From NCBI GenBank assembly GCA_046483725.1, contig JAWOCQ010000028.1, forward strand, positions 1 to 8,013: a DNA stretch of 8,013 bases, read 5' to 3'. Shown here in pieces: positions 5,629 through 8,013 of this stretch; positions within the stretch are counted from its first letter, which is position 1; every line of letters starts with the position of its first letter. The notes under the pieces are model-generated. The model made no database searches, was not told where the DNA came from, and saw only the letters and a program-made list of their open reading frames with translations. Made by a program: the position numbers and the translations under genes. The DNA is from T3SED10-47 sp046483725 (lineage in GTDB: Bacteria; Bipolaricaulota; Bipolaricaulia; Bipolaricaulales; Bipolaricaulaceae).

Positions 5629-6606
5629 TCATTGCTCCGCCTTGTGGGACGTGCGGAACGCTCTGATCCACCCCGACGAGTAGAAGGCCACCGCGGCAAG
5701 GATGACCCCACCGCGGACCACCAGCTGGTATTCCGCCCTCAGGTCGAGGAGCAGGACCACGTTCAACAGCGCAGTCATGAGGAGCACACCGGCGACGGTA
5801 CCGGAGATCCGGCCCTTGCCTCCGCCCAGCAGCGCCCCGCCCACCACCACAGCCGCGATCGAGTCGAGCTCGTACCCGGTGCCGATCGCCTGATCGGCGT
5901 AGCCCAGGTAGCCCACCAACACCAGTCCGGCCACCGCCGCCAGCACACCGCACAGCACATAGGTCAGGATCGTTACCCGATCGACGCGTACCCCGCTCAT
6001 CTGTGCCGCTTGGGGGTTTCCCCCCACTGCATAGATCCGCCGGCCCAGAGTGGTACGGCTGAGTACGAACGTGCCCAGCAGGGCCAAGAGCGCAAACAGC
6101 ACCACAGCGTTGGGAACGGACCCGATGGTGCCGCGGCCGAACGCGCGGATCGCCGTCGGCAGCACTCCCGAGGGGGTGGCCCGGGTGATCCACAAGCGCA
6201 GCCCCGAGACCAAGAGCCCTACGAACAGGGTGGCGATGAACGGCTGTACCCGCCGCTTGGCGATGAGCAGGCCGTTGCCCAGTCCGACGGCCGCCCCCAT
6301 GGCCAGGACCAAGGGGATCACCAGGGGGACCATGGTGTTCTCCCCGCCGGTGAGCTCGGCGATGGTCACGCCCGCAAGCTGCATGGTGGCAGCCACCGAC
6401 AGGTCGATCCCCCCGGCCACGATCACGATGGTCTGGCCGATGGACAGGATACCGATCGACGAAGCCTGCCGGAGGACGTTGAGCAGGTTGTCCCCGCGGA
6501 AGAACTGCGGGGACACCGCGGCGGCCACCCCCAGCATGACGCCAAGGAAGATGTATACCAGCCAGCCTTCGAGCCGGTCCCGGAGCGTTACGCCGCCTCC
6601 CGTCAT
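5629..6606 (-). CDS. RbsC-like inner-membrane permease of the ABC importer
   Basis: A 325-residue integral membrane protein of the BPD_transp_2 family, full length for RbsC-type permeases, with many hydrophobic segments throughout. Family landmarks are GQTIVIVAGGIDLSVAATMQ (57-76), QPFIATLFVG (121-130), the cytoplasmic coupling loop TLGRRIYAVGGNPQAAQMSG (186-205) that contacts the ATPase, and YELDSIAAVVVGGALLGGGK (245-264). The ATG at 6604-6606 overlaps the TGA of the preceding hydrolase gene as ATGA, with GGAGG (6614-6618) 7 nt upstream, so translation is probably coupled. The operon encodes a second permease fused to the ATPase. The two sequences are similar in layout but clearly different, so they probably form a heterodimeric channel, as LsrC/LsrD, RhaP/RhaQ and YtfT/YjfF do. 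Confidence 0.93.
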   Translation of the reverse strand: MTGGGVTLRDRLEGWLVYIFLGVMLGVAAAVSPQFFRGDNLLNVLRQASSIGILSIGQTIVIVAGGIDLSVAATMQLAGVTIAELTGGENTMVPLVIPLVLAMGAAVGLGNGLLIAKRRVQPFIATLFVGLLVSGLRLWITRATPSGVLPTAIRAFGRGTIGSVPNAVVLFALLALLGTFVLSRTTLGRRIYAVGGNPQAAQMSGVRVDRVTILTYVLCGVLAAVAGLVLVGYLGYADQAIGTGYELDSIAAVVVGGALLGGGKGRISGTVAGVLLMTALLNVVLLLDLRAEYQLVVRGGVILAAVAFYSSGWIRAFRTSHKAEQ

Positions 6607-7256
6607 CCCTGGCCCTCCCAGTCGGCGATGAGTTCGCCGGAGTCCACGACTTGCCCGTAGTGATGCGCGATGATGTACAGTGCGGTTTCCTTGAGCCGAC
6701 GGTTGAACGCCTTCCCCCGTTGGGAGAAGCTCGCCAGGCAGTCGACAACAGCGATCACGCGGAAACCGCGGGCAAACGCCTGGTGGAGGGTCTCCCCGCC
6801 ACAGATGTTCGGGCCGGTCCCCGCCACCACCACCGTGTCGATCCCTGCCGCTCGCAGGATCAGCTCCAGATTCGTGCCGTGGAACGCCCCGTAGCCGTAC
6901 TTGTCCACCACCAGCTCCCCCCCGGCTGGCCGGAGGGGGGCCACGAACTCCGCGCCCCAGCTTCCGGGCACCGTCACCGCCGGCGCCCCCCAGAAGGCCG
7001 TCCAGGAAGGGGCGTTGAGGCGGACGTCGTTCACCATGCGGGTGTGGATCACCTCCGCCCCCGCCGTGCGAGCGGCCACAACAAGCCGGGTTAAGGCCGG
7101 GATCATCGCCTCGACATCGGAGACATCGAAGCCGAACGAGGCCATCGCCCCGTCGGGGGAAACGAAATCCTGCTGCATATCGATCACCAATAGGGCCGCC
7201 CTGCCCGGGCGCAGGAGCTTCCCGCCTTGCGGAGTTGCGTCAGCGTAGCCAGTCAT
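6603..7256 (-). CDS. Isochorismatase-family cysteine hydrolase
   Basis: A 217-residue cytosolic enzyme of usual length for the cysteine hydrolase family that includes nicotinamidase, N-carbamoylsarcosine amidase, biuret hydrolase and RutB. The Asp-Lys-Cys triad is visible: Asp26 in ALLVIDMQQDF, Lys119 in VVDKYGYGAF, and Cys152 in VVVAGTGPNICGGETLHQAF. The segment before the Cys is usually G-V-x-T-x-x-C-V-x-x-T. Here it is GTGPNICGG, so the oxyanion region is unusual and the substrate may differ from known members. The ATG at 7254-7256 overlaps the end of the DapA-like gene by 17 nt and has AAGGAG (7264-7269) 7 nt upstream. No later ATG fits before the first strand. Its 3' end overlaps the permease start as ATGA. 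It is likely to hydrolyse an amide or ureido bond of the imported compound (inference). Isochorismate itself is unlikely, because nothing nearby suggests siderophore synthesis. Confidence 0.9.
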   Translation of the reverse strand: MTGYADATPQGGKLLRPGRAALLVIDMQQDFVSPDGAMASFGFDVSDVEAMIPALTRLVVAARTAGAEVIHTRMVNDVRLNAPSWTAFWGAPAVTVPGSWGAEFVAPLRPAGGELVVDKYGYGAFHGTNLELILRAAGIDTVVVAGTGPNICGGETLHQAFARGFRVIAVVDCLASFSQRGKAFNRRLKETALYIIAHHYGQVVDSGELIADWEGQG

Positions 7257-8013
7257 CGAGATTCTCCTTCACGAATACCTCATCCGTCAGGTAGGGGTAT
7301 GCCTGACAGACCCTGCTGATCTCGTCGAACTGACCCGGGGATAGCTCGAGGTCGGGATCCAAACACCATCGTCCGGCCAGCAGCCCACTTCTTCGCAGCA
7401 CCTCGTGGATGCCCGGGATGCAGCCTGCAAACCCGTTGCGGGCGTCGAAGATCGCTCCGTTGGCCTCGGTGAGCTGCCCGGCGTGGGCCAGGAGGTCGGC
7501 CGACGGTGGCGAGGCTCTCTCTCGGAGGGCGCGAACTTTTTCCATGAGCTCCACGGCCTGGCGCGTCCACACTGCCCACTGCCCCAGGAGGCCTCCCACG
7601 AACCCTACCTGGACCAAGCGGCCGCCTACGCTGAACGAATGCGGCGAGAGGAGATCCAAAACGATGTGGTCGTCGTTTCCGGTGTAGAGCAAGATCCTGC
7701 CCTCGGCCCCCGACTCGGCCAACGCTCTCAGCACGTCCAGAGTACGATAGCGGTCGAACGGCGCGACTTTGATGGCCACGGACGCCTCCAGCTCACAGAA
7801 GGACCGCCAGAAACCCGGGCTCAGATGGCGTCCCCCCACTGCAGGCTGGAGGTAGAAGCCCATGAGCGGGAGTACCTCTCCCACCTGCCGGCAATGCTCG
7901 ACCAGGCGCACCTCGGGTTGGTCGCCGAACGCAGCCAGGCTTACCAAGGCCACATCGTAGCCCAGCTCGGAGGCGATCTGGGCCTCGTAGACCGCCTGCT
8001 CGGTGCGCCCGCA
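7240..8013 (-). CDS. Dihydrodipicolinate synthase/N-acetylneuraminate lyase (DapA-like) family protein; partial at right edge
   Basis: The C-terminal 257 codons of a Schiff-base-forming TIM-barrel lyase. The frame stays open to the window edge. A GTG at 7951-7953 is internal, because the codons before it read GRTEQAVYEAQIASELGYD, the standard DapA-family helix after the early GxT-x-E region. From that GTG, Tyr34 in GFYLQPAVGG matches the conserved active-site Tyr, and Lys62 in VAIKVAPFD matches the Schiff-base Lys. LLYTGNDD (88-95) matches the usual LLxGxDD strand. The C-terminal helices, including GIHEVLRRSGLLAGRW and LSPGQFDEISRV, also fit. The canonical PPYY loop is replaced by LAAFGDQPE, so it is unlikely to be the lysine-pathway DapA. 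More likely it is an aldolase or dehydratase on a 2-oxo acid or related compound. It is the first visible gene of the operon, and it overlaps the hydrolase start by 17 nt. The promoter is outside the window. Confidence 0.88.
   Translation of the reverse strand, partial: CGRTEQAVYEAQIASELGYDVALVSLAAFGDQPEVRLVEHCRQVGEVLPLMGFYLQPAVGGRHLSPGFWRSFCELEASVAIKVAPFDRYRTLDVLRALAESGAEGRILLYTGNDDHIVLDLLSPHSFSVGGRLVQVGFVGGLLGQWAVWTRQAVELMEKVRALRERASPPSADLLAHAGQLTEANGAIFDARNGFAGCIPGIHEVLRRSGLLAGRWCLDPDLELSPGQFDEISRVCQAYPYLTDEVFVKENLDDWLR
7264..7269 (-). promoter_or_regulatory. Ribosome binding site inside the DapA-like gene for the hydrolase
   Basis: AAGGAG on the minus strand lies 7 nt before the hydrolase ATG at 7256 and inside the last codons of the preceding gene. 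It decides the hydrolase start and explains the 17-nt gene overlap. Confidence 0.65.

Noticed and set aside
3530..5683. Plus-strand open frame of 717 codons
   Set aside because: It is antisense to the ATPase and binding-protein genes. Its length comes from GC-rich codon structure, and the His/Gly/Asp-rich translation shows no domain.

Overview
This is a GC-rich bacterial chromosome segment (estimated by eye at above 60% G+C, not counted). One minus-strand operon fills most of it, and two small unrelated genes sit at the left end. No rRNA, tRNA, insertion sequence, phage gene or CRISPR array is visible. The lineage cannot be fixed from the sequence. The solute-binding protein has a Sec signal peptide without a lipobox cysteine, which suggests a cell with a true periplasm rather than a classical Gram-positive. 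The DUF2680-like small protein and a short dispersed-type palindrome are compatible with Chloroflexota, Bipolaricaulota or similar deep-branching phyla. That placement is inference.

Layout from left to right. (1) 2-367, plus strand: the end of a rhodanese-fold protein that lacks the catalytic cysteine. It runs in from beyond the left edge. (2) 368-547: a gap between convergent genes, rich in inverted repeats, with a very strong stem-loop at 428-466 and possible pseudoknot pairings. (3) 548-910, minus strand: a small exported or membrane-anchored DUF2680-like protein. (4) 911-1134: a non-coding gap with a palindromic hairpin of the dispersed-repeat kind at 1050-1074. (5) 1135-8013, minus strand: the operon.

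In order of transcription, right to left, the operon encodes: a dihydrodipicolinate-synthase/N-acetylneuraminate-lyase family (DapA-like) protein, cut by the right edge; an isochorismatase-family cysteine hydrolase; an RbsC-type permease; a periplasmic binding protein; an 830-codon polypeptide fusing an RbsA-type double ATPase to a second RbsC-type permease; and a nitrilase-superfamily amidohydrolase. Most junctions are tight (17-nt overlap, 4-nt ATGA overlap, 86-nt gap, about 50-nt gap with a GC-only hairpin, 7-nt gap), so the genes are very probably co-transcribed. The promoter lies beyond the right edge.

Working model (inference): the CUT2-type ABC importer brings in a small nitrogen-containing or carboxylated compound. 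The two C-N bond hydrolase candidates and the DapA-like lyase or hydratase then break it down. The separate permease and the fused permease would form a 1:1 heterodimer, as in the two-permease systems for AI-2, rhamnose and galactofuranose. The combination of enzymes matches no catabolic locus I can name, so the substrate is unknown. This, together with the ATPase-permease fusion, is the most interesting aspect of the window.
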